From positions 30,551 to 37,734 of the forward strand of contig PAYV01000004.1 of assembly GCA_002715305.1 (NCBI GenBank): a stretch of DNA of 7,184 nucleotides. The letters run 5' to 3'. Shown here piece after piece: positions 7,121 to 7,184 of the stretch. This stretch comes from Rickettsiales bacterium. Lineage in GTDB: Bacteria > Pseudomonadota > Alphaproteobacteria > Methylaequorales > Methylaequoraceae. The notes below the pieces were generated by a model that worked only from the letters and a program-made list of their open reading frames with translations, ran no database searches and was not told the origin of the DNA. The stretch's first letter is position 1; each line of letters opens with the position of its first letter. A program made the position numbers and the translations under genes.

Positions 7121-7184
7121 TAGATTAATAGAATAGGTGACCAATCGCAAAAATCAGGATAAAAAAAAATTTGGTATTATTATA
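7121..7184 (+). other. Short intergenic tail with no recognisable gene
   Basis: These 64 bases after the tRNA CCA end are AT-rich. I see no convincing start with ribosome binding site on either strand, no stable hairpin followed by a T run on the + strand, and no further tRNA. The A run at 7161-7169 would read as a T run on the minus strand, but no good stem precedes it. A neighbouring gene may begin or end just beyond the edge. Confidence 0.4.

Noticed and set aside
1..7184. CRISPR array, insertion sequence, prophage or defence genes
   Set aside because: No regularly spaced repeats, inverted terminal repeats, transposase or integrase motifs are seen; nearly all the sequence is accounted for by conserved housekeeping genes. 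The tRNA could serve as an integration site, but the 64 bases after it show no repeat of its 3' end.

Overview
The window is an AT-rich, densely packed stretch with every gene on the + strand. It holds most of an ISC-type iron-sulfur cluster assembly operon, then a tRNA-thiolation gene, then a tRNA. The order is: a 5'-truncated NifS-family cysteine desulfurase, iscS, iscU, iscA, hscB, hscA, fdx, iscX, mnmA and tRNA-Met(CAU). The core order iscSUA-hscBA-fdx-iscX matches the classical proteobacterial isc operon. The regulator iscR is not in the window; it could lie upstream.

The sequence suggests a low-GC alphaproteobacterium with a streamlined genome, either a Rickettsiales-like or a free-living marine type. 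Three things point there: the adrenodoxin-like ferredoxin (ACEGSLACSTCH), the MnmA features LP..RVVVAMSGGVDSS and TPIPCxxCNQTVKF, and the tRNA-Met sequence type. The two tandem cysteine desulfurases resemble the arrangement I recall from Rickettsiales isc clusters. This placement is an inference from recall, not from a search.

Layout: positions 1-980 carry the 3' part of a desulfurase paralogue, and 994-2205 carry iscS with a good Shine-Dalgarno. From 2233 to 5883 come iscU, iscA, hscB, hscA, fdx and iscX, with gaps of at most 18 bases or overlaps of 1 to 4 bases. mnmA (5884-7053) starts on the base after the iscX stop. Its last ten bases are also the first ten bases of the tRNA (7044-7120). 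The final 64 bases contain no recognisable gene or clear terminator.

Functionally, IscS takes sulfur from cysteine and Fdx supplies electrons. IscU is the scaffold on which the cluster forms, and HscA/HscB release the cluster from IscU by ATP hydrolysis. IscA carries iron or clusters to targets, and IscX modulates IscS. MnmA uses desulfurase-derived sulfur to thiolate wobble uridine in tRNA, so the operon joins the sulfur source to one of its main non-cluster uses. All key residues I checked are intact. I see no undescribed system here. The points most worth a second look are the mnmA/tRNA overlap, the tandem desulfurases, the placement of mnmA in the operon and the extended N-terminus of HscB.
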